Assembly (NCBI GenBank): GCA_024741835.1
Contig: JAENRP010000019.1
Coordinates: 168,691 to 232,690 of the forward strand
Length of the DNA: 64,000 bases
Reading direction: 5' to 3'
Source: Diplocarpon mali
Lineage: Eukaryota; Ascomycota; Leotiomycetes; Helotiales; Drepanopezizaceae
Positions 47,456 through 59,265 of this stretch are shown here, one piece after another. The notes below the pieces were generated by a model that saw only the letters and a program-made list of their open reading frames with translations, was not told where the DNA came from and searched no databases. The stretch's first letter is position 1; each line of letters starts with the position of its first letter. Made by a program: the position numbers and the translations under genes.

Positions 47456-50105
47456 ATGATCATGAGGCCCCACGTCGGGTCGGCGTCCCAGTCTGCCGCC
47501 ACGAGCCTCCTCATCCTCATCCTCCTGGCCACGACGGCGGCAGCACACTGCGCGACCGACAACTGTCGGCGTGCCGCGAGCGCTGCCCGGCAATCCTGTG
47601 CCACGCCCACGCCCCCCTCCTCTGCGCTGGATGGCTGCAGAGACACCCAGCACGCACCGGGGTCGGCGCGGTTCTTGAGCGCGTGCAGCTGCATCCCCGC
47701 AAGCACTTCTCCGCCGCGTCCCTCGGCGACGCCGACTCACAATCTGACGGAGGCGTGCGCGCGTGTGAGCAGATCGTCTTCGCTCCAGAGAGCCGCTTTC
47801 CCATCGGGTACGCTCGTCCATATCGTGACTACACCCTTCCCGACGGCGAGGGCCCGGACGGACTGACTGACTCCTTGCCAGCGACGCCGACCGTTGCCGC
47901 CCAGCTGGCCCACGACTGTCTGAACTCGGTACCGCTGAACAAGACGGCCGCGCTCCAGCTGGTCGACTCGATGGAGCCGTACCTGGAGTGGCAGAGCGGT
48001 GAGCAGAATGCAGCATCGAGGGCGGCGGCTGCTCGTTTGCTGACCAGGTCTCAGACTCGGCATGGAAGAAGGACCCACCCGCCGACTACTTCTACCCACC
48101 ACATGACATCTTTGCCTATCTGGCGTCGGTGCGAGCAAGCTTGCTGAGCGATACCTACGCAAATGAATACGGCTCGTCCCACTGCCTCGCGTCCCGGGGG
48201 AAGCCTGCTGACTGCCTCCCTAGAATTCCAAGAGGATCTGTACCAAGTGTTCGCCAGAGCCCATGATGGCCACTTCATCTATTATCCGGATGCCCTGACA
48301 AAGGCCTTCGAATGGGGCCGGCAGAGATCGCTGGTTTCCATCAGTGAAGATGGCTCATCGCTTCCGGTGATCAAGCTGTACGGTGCGTCGGGTCTTCTTC
48401 TTCCTCGCTCGCACTCCTACTGACTCGCCCCAGAGGATGTCATCTCGTCTCCGGCCACAGCATCGGTTGTGACCGCGATCAATGGCGTCGACGCGTCAAA
48501 ATATGTCGCCGACTTCATCTTCACGGCTTCCTTCAACCAGGACGCTGATGCAGCTTACAACACCATGTTCTTCGAGAAGGCATTCGTTGCAGGGGGCATG
48601 GGCAATGGCTACTTCTCAGGGGGGGGCCGTATCAGGTAACCGCTCGCGAACAGCCGCTTCACGCTTGTTCTGACAAGACATTCAGATACATCTACCCGGG
48701 ACCAAACACGACTTTCGCTTTCGCCAACGGCACTACGCTCGTCACGCAGAACATCGCCAAAGTCAAGGGGCAGTTTGGTGCCGTCACCGACGGTGCGTCC
48801 TTCTACACGGCATTCTGCACTGGTCCTCAGTCCCCTTCGTCCGAGAAGTCTGAGAAGGGCCTGCGGGCTGCGGCACTCAACGCGACCGGCTACCCAGCCC
48901 CTGTCATCACCACCGGCGACTCGATCGTGTCCGGGTACTATCTCGAGGGCGCCGGCTTCGAAGACGTCGCCGTGATCAGCCTTCTCGCCTTTGAATCCGA
49001 CTCCGCCATCGAGTTCCAGAGCGTAGCCGAGCAATTCTTTGCTCGAGCGAGAGCAGACGGCAAGACCAAGCTGGTCATTGATCTCAGCGCCAACGCGGGG
49101 GGCTACATCCTCCAAGGCTACGATCTCTTCAGACAGCTCTTCCCCGGCATCGTCCAGGATGGCTACACTCGCTGGAGAGAGAGCGACACGCTCCAGACGA
49201 TCGCGGAGATCTTCTCCGCCGACTCGGCAAACTTCGACCCCGACACCGCCACCTCGGACCAAATCAACGAAGCCGAATCCTTCTTCAACTACCGCTTCGA
49301 CCTCAACCTTACCAACCAACCTTTCCCATCCTTCGCCTCCAAGTTCGGCCCCAGTGTGAGGGACGGCATCAACTATACCGAGATCGCCCGCTGGAACCTC
49401 GACGACCCCCTCACCACAAGCAACGACACCTACGGCCTCGGCACCGACGTCACCGGCTACGGCAGCAGGCGGAACTTCACGCAGCCCTTTGAAGCCTCCA
49501 ACATCATCCTGCTGCTCGACGGCTACTGCGCCTCGACATGTACCCTCTTCACCACGTTCATGCGCACGCAAGCCGGCGTGCGCTCCATTGCCATGGGCGG
49601 CCGTCCGCAGCCAGGGCCCATCCAAGGCGTCGGCGGCATCAAAGGCGCGCAGATCCTCGAGTGGTCGGACATCCTCGACGCCGCGCAGAGGGCGCTGAAG
49701 TCCAACGCCACGTCTCCCGCGCAGGCCGCCGTCCTGGGAAAGCTAACCGCGTACCCGATCGACCGCGCCTCGAGCACGGGCATCAATGTCCGCGACAACA
49801 TCCTGCCGGCGAACCTGGGCGACGGGCTCCCCGCGCAGTTTGTGAGGGAGGAGGCAGATTGTCGGATGTTCTACACGGGGGATATGCTGACGGATGTGAC
49901 GGCGCTGTGGAAGGTTGCCGCGGGGGCGGCGTTCAATGGGGAGAGGTGCGTTTCCGGAGGGCTGGACAGCAGCGGTGCCCGTCTCACGGAGGAGAAGAAG
50001 AAGGGTGCGACGAGGCCCGTGAGCATGAAGCCGGGGCTCCGGAGGCCGAAGCAGAAGGTGAGTGCGGAGTGGGTGGAGAGACATGGTCGGAAGGCTATTC
50101 CTTGA
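47456..50105 (+). CDS. Secreted S41-family (CPAF-like) peptidase, 788 aa
   Basis: Six exons: 47456-47807, 47882-47998, 48055-48171, 48224-48382, 48434-48635 and 48686-50105; all junction phases agree. A signal peptide (hydrophobic core S-L-L-I-L-I-L-L-A, residues about 16-30) leads into a cysteine-rich N-terminal segment (H-C-A-T-D-N-C, S-A-C-S-C-I-P). The conserved block around A-T-P-T-V-A-A-Q-L-A-H-D-C-L-N-S-V-P follows. A-H-D-G-H-F holds a likely catalytic His. The S41 core is L-V-I-D-L-S-A-N-A-G-G (445-455), and the probable nucleophile is Ser599 in G-Y-C-A-S-T-C. The family is common in filamentous ascomycetes, is extracellular and has mostly undefined substrates. Many N-x-S/T sites fit secretion. 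Intron 3 appears to be GC-AG. The start could also be the Met at 47462. Confidence 0.87.
48172..48223 (+). other. Probable GC-AG intron in the S41 peptidase gene (52 nt)
   Basis: Donor TACG|GCTCGT, branch TGCTGACTG, acceptor CCCTAG, phase 1. It restores the conserved N-E-Y-E-F-Q-E-D-L-Y. The nearest GT (GTCCCA) is in phase 2 and fails. The donor is weak compared with the usual GCAAGT. Confidence 0.55.
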
Positions 50106-50295
50106 GCATGGTCTCTATCCTGTACTTTGAGTGCGAATCTCGCCTCGGCCCAGGTAGGGAGGGGGGTTACAACCGGACCGCGATGCAACGTCTCGTATCA
50201 TCGTTGCATCTTGTTTTATTAACGCAAAATTAAGAGGATTACTGTAACCGCTGCCTAGCGGCTGTTAGGCTCGCTGGTTATCAGATCGTCACACC

Positions 50296-50321
50296 CCTCT
50301 CTCTCTCTCTCTCTCTCTCTC
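50296..50321. repeat. (CT)n microsatellite
   Basis: About 13 uninterrupted CT units. Confidence 0.95.
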
Positions 50322-51022
50322 ATGGTATCGTGCTGCGTTGTCTTGAGCTTACCTGAAGATAAATTGGAACAAAGTAGTATGACCTTGGAGGGATGGTTCG
50401 CGTAAGCGATCCAGCCCTACTAAGCGTTCTTTGATACGAGTCGAGTCTAATACACCTCACTATCCCTATCTAACGCACTCCAAGAGACGAGCCAAACACC
50501 TCGCTCACGTTCCCCACACCAGCCGCGGTCAAGTCGCGATCGATCAGATGAAACCGCAGTAGGGTCGTGGTTCTGGAATTATCAGTAGAAACAAGAGAGA
50601 CAGGCAGAAACAGCGAGCCAAGGAAGGCAATTGCGAGTCTGCAACGTGGGCCTGCGAAGAGGCGCCATGATACGAAGCAGAGCCGCAAGGAAGCGAGGAA
50701 AACTAACACCCGAGGAGGAGCAGTAGGCGCAGGGCTGGGGTAGGTAGGTCGGTAAGTGCCTCGCGGCAGATCAAGTCGGAGCATGCTGCCAGGCTTCGTC
50801 GTCGTTTCGGGAGCAGCGGAGGGTTGTGCAGGGGTGGAAACGTCGGTCTTCGGCGGCGATGTACATCTTCCTGCGCATATGCTTGGGGCGTAGCCGCCGC
50901 CGCGTTGTACGAGGGACCGAGGGACCCAGCCTGCTTGTCGGGCTACTCGCAAGCTGGCGTCGGGCATGTCGGTAACATGCCATGGCCAATTCGCAGCAGC
51001 GGACATTTCGAAATCTACGAGT

Positions 51023-51036
51023 CCCTAACCCTAACA
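51023..51036. repeat. Short telomere-like motif
   Basis: CCCTAACCCTAAC, just over two copies of the fungal telomere unit, at an internal position. It could equally be a telobox-like sequence or chance. Confidence 0.5.
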
Positions 51037-51597
51037 CTGAAGGCCACGCTCAGGTCTTCAGCGGCATAGAAAAAGGGAAGGCAAGAAGTGTAGAGAGGGG
51101 AAGCGATCAAACAGAGTAGCGAGCTCGACATGAGGGTAAGGAGTGGAGGAAGGGGGAGAGAGAGGGATGAATGATGTTTGTGATGCTTGTATAAGCCAGT
51201 CTTCTTGTGGAGAGATGCGGAGGGATACCAGGTCCAGGGAGATAGATATAAATACCTGCAAATGCTACCTCTTTCCATACTCGATTCCGGGACTTCTTCC
51301 CGGACGCGTTTGCACTGTTTCCGTCTACCACTTGTCTGTCTGCATCTCTGGCACTGGCGGGCACAAATCCAGAGCAGGCAAGTTTGTGCAGAATATCCTT
51401 GCGCGCGTGTAAAACCAGGACCTCGCCGGGCCTGTGAAAAATACCATTCACGAAAGGAAATCGGCGCATATTGACAATCTTTTTAGAGAACCCTATGAAA
51501 CCTGGACGCCGGTGACCCGAGTAGTTACACCAGCGAAAACAAAATACCCTGATCCTAACACGTGAGAGAAAATCGAAAAAGCGACGGTGCGGAGGAT

Positions 51598-52779
51598 CTA
51601 CGTGGTGGAGCGAACGTAGCGGCCGACGACAACGCAATGATCTCTCTCGAAGGGTTCTAAGTCTCGGGTCAGTCGTGTCTGCCGAGGCAATGCTCGAGAA
51701 CCAGCGCATACCCAAAGTCAACTGCTCCAGCGGCTTGATCCTCTCCTCTCTCAGCTTCTGGACCTCCCGCGCGAAAACGGCTTCTGGTGCGGCGGTGGAA
51801 TCGATACAGTTGGCCTTGACGGACACGACGATCCCACCACCGACCTTCAGGAACAGATGCGCGTTCAATCCAACGATACGTGCTTGATCCGGCTGCGCAA
51901 CATCTGCGAAGATGACATCGACCATGGACACCAACATGCGGTACTTGAGCGGATGGCGGGCGTCCTCGATGATCGGGATGACGTTTGTGCGGTGAGTGGC
52001 CATGTTGATCAGATCACGACCAGAGCGGTGGGAGAACTCGACAGCGAAGACAGTCCCGGTGGGGCCGACGATATCAGCGACGTGAGAGACGGAGGTTCCA
52101 GACGCGGCACCGAGGTAAAGAACCTTCGCTCCGGGCTTGATGAAGATCTCGTCCAGGCCACCCAGTACGCCAGCTGCCAACTTGCTGCGGAAGGGGTTCC
52201 ACACGCGGTATTCGGTCTTGGTGACGCTGGGGGTGCCATCTGCGTTTGCTGGGCCCGAGTTCTCGACGCTGATGCGCTTCTCGCCGTACACCGACTCGCC
52301 GGGGGAGAGGTTCTTGGTGACCAACATGTCCTCCTTGCCGCGAGCGACGAAGATACCGGGGTGGCGATGGGGTTCCTACGCATGTTAGACCTGCGACGGC
52401 GCGGGAGGGGCGGATGCACGTACGATGATGGTCTTCGCGCCGCCCTTTGCTCCAGCTCCTCCACGTCCTCTCGGTGCGCCCCGACCTCGTCCGCCTCGAT
52501 CACCACGGCCACCTCCACGACCGCCTCTGCTATCACCTCGACCTCCTTACCCTCCGGTCAGCTTCTCTGTCTCTCATACAATTCGCCGGCGCGTAGAAAA
52601 GCTCTGCGATCCCGAATCTGTAAAGATGGAGACTCGAGTCGTCGGATGTTGAACTGACCTCTGCCACCACCCCGAGAGAACCCTCCACGGCCACCTCTAT
52701 CGCCACCTCGTCCGCCTCCGAATCCACCTCGTCCTCCACGATCCCCACCGCGCGGCGCGCCCCTGGGTGTATATGCCAT
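51598..52779 (-). CDS. NOP1: Fibrillarin, rRNA 2'-O-methyltransferase (321 aa)
   Basis: Four exons: 52659-52779, 52424-52545, 51712-52375 and 51598-51656, with introns of 113, 48 and 55 nt, all in phase. Fibrillarin is the catalytic subunit of box C/D snoRNPs in the nucleolus and uses SAM to methylate rRNA ribose. Residues 1 to about 80 form the glycine/arginine-rich (RGG) tail. The conserved [18 protein letters not shown] follows across the second intron. Further motifs are [17 protein letters not shown], the SAM-binding [15 protein letters not shown], and the C-terminus [14 protein letters not shown] created by the last splice. Total length matches the family. The frame that reads on past 51711 into the last intron is not the real C-terminus. 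Confidence 0.96.
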
Positions 52780-55570
52780 CTCGTGGTGTCGTTACGTTGG
52801 GGAACAATTGGTAGAGATGCTTCTGGTGATGCTTAGAGCTCAAAGGACGGGATGGAATTTTTTATTTTTCTGCCGGTTGAGAGCTCCGCCAATTGGCTGC
52901 GCTAACAAGCGAGGGCTAAGCTGTGATAGGTGTAGTATGATGTGGCTGGTAGAAATTGTGGCTGCAAGTTCAGCCACACAAGAATTCTCCTTGGGACCTA
53001 AGAACTCAGGACTCACCGGTCAGCCTTTCGCGGCTGTGAGTCTGGGAGGCACTGCAGACTATCTGCTCGTGGGAGTCTAGCTTCATACATCTTCCACTCG
53101 ACATTGTGCGGTCCATGGATTTCTCGCTTACATTTGGAGTCTCACCCTGCAACGTGCATCGCACGAATGACAACGGCTAGCTAGATACTCGCCATCATTG
53201 CCCTCGAGAGTCTACCGCGCTGGTTGTTGTAGCTTTGAGCTCCGTGTATGCTCAGGTGCCGTCTGGCCACCCAAAACCGCCTTGGGATATTACACAGGTG
53301 CTAGATGCAGATTCGAAAAAACAGTCTCGCGACATGGCCAGGCGCCACTCGAGGTTTGAAGAAGAGGCCTGGTTTATGAGGGATTCCAAGCCTGGGTAGT
53401 GCTGTAAATCTGCTCTCAATTATTTTCCCCGCAGATGGTGGATCTCGATACTACTTGTAGTATATAGAAAATTTGAAATATGAATGCTAGAGGCTTCATA
53501 ACCACAGAAGCGTCGAGTTTATAACTTACTATCTGCGAAACCCTTCGTACCCATCCAAAGGGGAAACCCCCTATAAAGCAGCCTACTTTTTGTCAGTTTC
53601 TTAAGTCTGAATCTAAAGCGTTGGGTTTCTTCTTTGAATAGCCAGAACTCTTCCTTTCTAGTAGGTCTTTGGGGGGGGGGGATGTTTTCTTCTTTCTTCT
53701 TTGTAGGTTTACCATCTGCGGGGAGAACACGGAGTATCCAGTCAAAATGGTGCCCGATGGAAGAATCCTAGCATCCCAACATCAAAAAACCACAGAGACC
53801 CAGGATCGGGTTTCAGCCGAATTGCACAGCGCATACAACCTAACCCAACAAGCTCCTTGGACAACAGCAATTATATGTACCCTCGGATTCCCGACTTTAA
53901 ACTGTCTGTCCAAGACCAAGAATCCTGACACTAAAGCCCCTCATACCACTCTTCGAGCATTCTTGCAGAGCCAATGCAGGCCAGGCCAGAGGTGTGTGAA
54001 TGCCGCGCTCTACCGGATAGCTGGTCGAGGTTTGCGCCGGTCGTGAGCGATGGCTGCCGCGTGTCCTAAGAATGGCCGACGCCGTTAGACGTGCCGGGGT
54101 CGTGTAGTTTGTGAGTCGCCTCAGTAGGGTGCGGTGTGTGCTTTGTTGCCTTGGGCAAGGAGAGCATACGGGTAGGTGCCGCTGCCAGGCGTCGCCTCAA
54201 CGTCTCGGCATCGATTAAATGGCATGAGGCCCCAAGGCATTCCCATACCTAACCATTCCCACTCTCTTCAGGCACATCATCTACTAATTAAAATGTGTCG
54301 TACTGAAAATAGGGTTTTTTCTTAGTGTTGAGCGGAAGCTTGTCGAATTCTTGTCTAACTATATATCTGTGCTCCTTTTATAGGAGTGCTTCTTGGCCAC
54401 TTTAGGGGCTAATTACATAAGCCAGTCCTCAGAGCCTGAGGCTCCTCATGGCGCAACAAAAGGCTAATAGTAAGAGTAGCTACCAGACTCGATACCCTCG
54501 AACCGACTAGGGTACATCAAGTATCAATTTTGCGGTTGTAAATAAGATTCCCTCGCTACTGCAAAACCTAATGTTGAGTACTTTTCTCTTGCATTGTAAG
54601 CGAAAATGACATATACGTATCTGAATTACTGTCTCCTAAACCTCCTAGCTCTTCAAGTCAGCTTGCACCATGAGCGAAAGCCGCGTAGTGGAGTTTGTAC
54701 TATGTAGACGATGTGCGTGTATGCCTCGCGGCCTCATGCTATTTAAACCGATCCGTACCATGTATACCGTAACCGGGTGCGTACCGCCCTTGGGAAAGGT
54801 AGGGAGGAAGCAGAGGTTTGCGAGATGAATACTTCCTCTGAAGCACCTCCGGACACAGTACAATCCCGCCTTTCTTCCGCGGGCTGCAGACCCAGCACGC
54901 GACAGGAAGCAGGGTAGAATGGCCGTACTGGTAGTTTCTCTCTCTACAAATCTCCGAAAATCAAGCCGGCTTGCACCCCCGGACTTTGGGCCTGGCCTCA
55001 AATCCCGCGTCGGGAGAACCTCCGGCGCAGCCGCTCATCAGCTTCCACTTGTTGCGCCCAAGGTTTAAAGTAACTGTGCCGGCGGGTTCGTCTACGTTAG
55101 ACTCTAAACGTCAGAGACGTCGAACAAACCCGAACCCTCCACTTCGGCCTTTCGGGGTTGAGCGCTCTTAAAAGCGCCCCCCCCCCCCTCTAATGTTTAT
55201 CTTCTTTCCAGTAATTCGATACCCCGTGTGACCAAATCCCGGTGAAAGGAAGACAGAGAAGCCGATCGGCGGAATGTACCTGTACTGTGCTCGTGTGGTG
55301 GGTTTGCCGCCCGCTGAAACCGAAACGCGGAGGGGAGGGAGTGAGGAGCAGATTGATAGCTAAGGTAGGGGAGGTGGGTAAGGAGTGGCTGGGTGTGCGG
55401 ATACCTAGGCAGGGAGAACTGAACCCCCGGCCTCTATACATAGTCCGCGTCGCAGGCCGAACGGACTGATTCTTCGGCCTGCAGACGGATTCCTGTTGGT
55501 TTCACAAGGTGTGCACACTGAAATGCATCGAGTCAAGGTTCGTTGTAGTTGTCTTGGTTGATCTACATGT

Positions 55571-55591
55571 GAGAGAGAGAGAGAGAGAGAG
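55571..55591. repeat. (GA)n microsatellite
   Basis: About ten uninterrupted GA units. Confidence 0.95.
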
Positions 55592-55970
55592 GGGGCAGCC
55601 TATGCCAAGACCATCACGTGTCCCTGAGATTCACTCTCCTCCTTCACTCTCATCATGTGCCTAACATGTGACCCCGATCACGATACTCCGACAATTCCGA
55701 CCACAGAAACCGCACACGAGCGCGTCGGCGTCGTTCAACCTTGCGAGCCCGACCCCCCGAGAATCAGCCTTCCACAGCACACCGCCGGGCTGACGAGGTG
55801 TCTGTCTGGCTTGCGACGAGGTTCACGCTGCACCGCCCTGGTTTCAGAGGTGGAGAGGCCGGCGAATCGCTCTCGTGTGCGTACCTACCAGACCATAGTA
55901 GAGCCTTTGGATATCGGGGACAGGGGATGTTAAGCGGGTCTCCTATCTACTTCCGACTCTCTACCCTACT

Positions 55971-56037
55971 CCTCTGCTCCTCTCTGCTCCTCTCTGCTAC
56001 TCTCTGCTACTCTCTGCTACTCTCTGCTACTCTCTAC
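55971..56037. repeat. Decanucleotide tandem repeat
   Basis: Six full 10-bp units: CCTCTGCTCC, TCTCTGCTCC and four perfect TCTCTGCTAC, followed by a partial unit. Confidence 0.95.
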
Positions 56038-58097
56038 AGGCCATCTCCTTCTTTTCTTTCCCAACTCCCGTGGTCTAACTTCTATGTGGGCTTGGGGGAA
56101 TCATTCAGGTATGTTTGTTGGCAGATGGTGGGGATTTGTCCACGGAATATGCTATAGCTCATACTACCGTACCCCCCCCTACCTTGGATATACGCAGGTA
56201 GACCATGTACTGTGCATCAGCGCCGGCCAAACACAAACACACACCACCTAAGCTTTTTCACCCCTCTCCTCTTCTCTCCTCGTCCCTCCTCTCCTCTCCT
56301 CATCGACAGGGGCTCTAAGCTTTGACAAGGCCCGACACACCTTCTCCCAGGCGCTGTCTCTCCAGCCTGCGACCAGGCCCTGGTCCTCGTACAGAGTCCG
56401 TTGTCCGTTGTCGTTGTCTCGTCGTTGTCGTGTCGTTGTCTAGTCATTGTCGGTTGTCGGTTATTTCCTCTTCCACGTGCACTCTCCATCGCTGGCCTGC
56501 TCCTGCATCTGTTGCGCGCGGGGTGGGAGCGACACGAGTCCATCGCACCGTAGTGCATTAGATCTGAGCTTCTGGGGTTGAGCTTGAGCTGAGCTTGAGT
56601 AGAGGTAAGCCTAGCCAAGGTCAGAGGGCCAAGCCATCGCGCGCAGCTCGCACCGACAGCCGGCAGCCTTCCACCCATGTTCCAGAAGCCCAAAGCCAGC
56701 AGGCCTCTCCGCGTCTCCGGATCTCTCCTCTCTCTAGCCCCCGCGCACGCCTCTCGACCTCTCTCTTCTCTGTAGGGTTTCCGCGGTCTGGCGGATTGAT
56801 TGGGGCGGGTGAATTGGGGTGGGAGGAGTTGTGTCGAGGCCGCTGCACGCGCTGGGGGGGGGAGCGGAAGTCCAGGTCGGTTCCGATACGAAGCACCTGG
56901 TACAGAGAGTGTGTGGCTCGGATCCGGGGGAGAGTCAGCTGGCCGAGAAGCCTTTTCCCCTCCCCACCCAGGTGCTTCACCCGGGGGTGGGTGAGCCCGG
57001 TGCCCGGTGCTCTTTGCTCTTTGCTCTTTGGCTGACGCCTTTGAGGCTGGACAACCCCGCGCTCGCTTGTGGGTCGGCTTGTTTTGTTTACTTGGGTTTG
57101 TTGACGTGCGCCCTCCGAGGGGTTGATCTCGGTTCCGCGTTCGGGTCTGCCGCGGGCTATTGGTGGCGTCCACTTCATATTCAACCGCACAGACACAGTA
57201 CACCGGTGAGTGCATGTGTATGTGTAGATGCATTTCTATGTATCGACATCTCTATCTGTAAAGACATCCATCCATCCCTCCCTGTAAATATATATAGATA
57301 CACATAACATCAGATCCATGAGAAGAATCCACATCCCCCACCCAGACCACCCAGACCACCCTGCCATCCTCCCTCCAATCCATCCCCAAACACCCATCCA
57401 CGCGGCCTCACTCCAACCCTCGCTGCCGCCAGAGACCAAAAAGCCCCCAAAAATGCCTCATGATGCCCCCCTCTCCCAAACCACGTGTCTCTGGTCTGGA
57501 ACCCAAGACCTTGCCCAGCCGATCCACCGATCAGACCCGTACCGCCGACTGGCGCGGCCCTTCTGATTGGGCGAGCGGGTGAGGGTCAGGGGCGTGGCGT
57601 ACGTCAAGAGGCAGGGCGTCCTGACCGGCATGGCCTGAACGGATCCGGGGGAAAGCGGGTCGTGAAGTGTATTCCCGTGTATATTACACGGCAGACAATT
57701 GCCGTTTCGGCTACGTATAAATGTATAATATATAAATGTACACCATAGTATGATACAGCGGGGAAGCCTCCTCCTACCCATCCAGTGATCTGCGCTGTTC
57801 GGCCCGGCTCGGTGTGGGAGAGAAGTCGGAGGCGAGTGGAGGGTTTTCAATACCGCGCGCGGGTCGCCGCAGTGGCTGGTCTCGCTGGTGCGTTTGCCGC
57901 CGGGGCAGAGCATCTGGTCGCTGTCCTGGGTCTGTAGGGCGGTGCCGCAACGACGTGGGGAAGAGGTTTGTTTGGTTTGGGTTGAGGTTGGGGTTGGGGT
58001 TTTGGGTCTCTGGTCTCGGGTCTCTGGTCTCGGGTCCTTTTTTTTCGCCCAGCCGCCGATACCGACGCCGAGTAGGCCAGAGCACTAAGAGGTGCAC

Positions 58098-58152
58098 TAG
58101 GGGTGCATTAAGGCTGCATTAAGGCTGCATCAAGTGTGCACTACTATAGATG
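58098..58152. repeat. Degenerate GCATTAAGGCT tandem
   Basis: Successive TGCATTAAGGC and TGCATCAAGTG units, then two related GTGCA-containing units, form an imperfect 11-13 bp repeat. Confidence 0.7.
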
Positions 58153-58237
58153 CAGTAAGTGTGCAAACGACCCCCCTCCCCCACTCCACCTCGAAAACTA
58201 CACAAAAACCTCACCCCTCCCCAATTCGATCGGTGTC

Positions 58238-58660
58238 ATGGTCGTCCCCATCTACAACACATCATCTCCAATCTCCTCACGCTCCCCAATCTCATCTCCC
58301 GAATCTGGGCTGGGAAAGTCGGAAGCCGGGGCAGCGACCTGGGACCCCGCGCGGATCAAGTACCGGTGGCTGTCATACATTGTCGCTCCGGCACAGATCA
58401 AGACGGATAGCAAGGTCTTTGTCGCTGACGAGGACCTCGATTCGCACCCTACCGACCTCTCCTCCGGCATTCGTACCTACACCTTTCCGCCGCGATATCT
58501 GCGATATCCCGTCGGTTGCAGCTCCACTGCCCACGGTGCCGGCGTCAGAAACTTGCCTGGGTGCGGATCCGTCGATACTTATAGTATCTCGACGTACGAC
58601 CTCGCCCGACCAGACACCACCCCCGTCTTTAAAAACCCATTGCGAGAATCACAAGCATAA
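58238..58660 (+). CDS. Possible small hypothetical protein, unidentified
   Basis: An open frame of about 140 codons starts M-V-V-P-I-Y-N-T-S-S and is Ser/Pro-rich at first, with a more globular-looking middle (R-I-K-Y-R-W-L-S-Y-I-V-A-P). No signal peptide, domain or clear introns. It sits directly upstream of the next hypothetical frame. It may be coding or chance. Confidence 0.25.
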   Translation: MVVPIYNTSSPISSRSPISSPESGLGKSEAGAATWDPARIKYRWLSYIVAPAQIKTDSKVFVADEDLDSHPTDLSSGIRTYTFPPRYLRYPVGCSSTAHGAGVRNLPGCGSVDTYSISTYDLARPDTTPVFKNPLRESQA

Positions 58661-58725
58661 CACGACCATAACCACAGCCAGCACAACCACAGCCAGCACA
58701 ACCACAGCCTCCACACAACCAGACA

Positions 58726-59265
58726 ATGGGCATCTTCCGTCGCCTCACAGACCGCTCATCCATCTCAACCTCCTCCTCCTCCTCGGCCTCGCCCTCGGGC
58801 TACAACTCTCCAACCAACGCCTACACCCTCTTCTCCACCCGCACCCTCTCGCCCACCACCTCGCCTACCAGCACGACCCCAGATACAACCTCACCCGGGC
58901 CCTTCTCCCCACCTAAGCGCAGCACCACCGCCCCTCAACTCAGAACCCACTCCTCCCGTCTGCACTTCGGCTGGCTCCGCAGCTCCGAGGAGAGGCAGCG
59001 GCGCCGCATCGCCGCCTGGGAGCGCGAAGATCAGAACGAGTGGGACGCGCCCACGCCGCGGGAGCGCTACAGCGGCGGCGGGAAGCGGAAGCTGGCGGGC
59101 AAGGCGCACCAGGAGGCGCTGAGGGCGTTTGAGTTCCGCTGGCGCGAGGACGGGGATGGACCGAGCGGGTGGGATAGGGAGAGGGAGAGGGCGGTCAGTC
59201 CTAGGTGTACGGATCGGAGGCGTGGGGCTGTGGACGAGGGGGATGGAAGGGTCGGAGAGCGGTAG
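58726..59265 (+). CDS. Hypothetical serine-rich, basic protein (179 aa)
   Basis: Intronless frame starting in good context (AGACAATGGGC). The first 75 residues are Ser/Thr/Pro-rich (including a run of serines), which suggests disorder and phosphorylation. The following part, S-R-L-H-F-G-W-L-R-S-S-E-E-R-Q-R-R-R, then E-A-L-R-A-F-E-F-R-W-R, is highly charged and probably helical. No known domain. The contrast between disordered head and charged helical tail looks more protein-like than neighbouring frames. GC-rich chance frames are common here, so confidence is modest. Confidence 0.45.
   Translation: MGIFRRLTDRSSISTSSSSSASPSGYNSPTNAYTLFSTRTLSPTTSPTSTTPDTTSPGPFSPPKRSTTAPQLRTHSSRLHFGWLRSSEERQRRRIAAWEREDQNEWDAPTPRERYSGGGKRKLAGKAHQEALRAFEFRWREDGDGPSGWDRERERAVSPRCTDRRRGAVDEGDGRVGER

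Larger units (their letters stand above)
50106..51597. other. Convergent intergenic region with microsatellite and a weak frame
   Basis: Lies between the S41 gene and the fibrillarin 3' end. A minus-strand frame of 178 codons (50470-51006) has a protein-like end (L-L-R-F-H-L-I-D-R-D-L-T-A-A) but a low-complexity remainder, and I could not build a consistent splice model, so I leave it uncalled. Confidence 0.4.
52780..58237. other. Gene-poor region with simple repeats
   Basis: About 5.4 kb without a supportable gene. 53400-54650 is AT-moderate with broken frames. 56200-57230 is GC-rich and carries a long Arg/Pro-rich minus-strand frame judged to be chance. GTTGTC-type repeats lie at 56395-56465, CCACCCAGA repeats at about 57339-57358, and GGTCTC repeats at 58004-58038. 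No tRNA or 5S rRNA was recognised by eye. Confidence 0.5.

Noticed and set aside
46859..48016. 385-codon minus-strand frame opposite the S41 gene
   Set aside because: Arg/Gly/Ser-rich antisense shadow of coding exons, with no recognisable motif.
46900..48147. 415-codon plus-strand frame overlapping the start of the S41 gene
   Set aside because: It is out of frame with the signal peptide and conserved peptidase blocks, has Arg/Pro/Ala-biased composition and no domain. It is a chance frame in GC-rich DNA.
48609..49625. 338-codon minus-strand frame
   Set aside because: Complement of the well-supported S41 exon 6; Val/Gly/Glu-rich shadow composition.
51107..51711. Long read-through extension of the fibrillarin frame
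   Set aside because: The conserved fibrillarin C-terminus appears only after removing the 55-nt intron 51657-51711. The extension is intron and 3' flank.
56217..57233. 338-codon minus-strand frame
   Set aside because: Arg/Pro/Thr/Ser-rich across simple repeats (GTTGTC and others); no domain. Probably chance.
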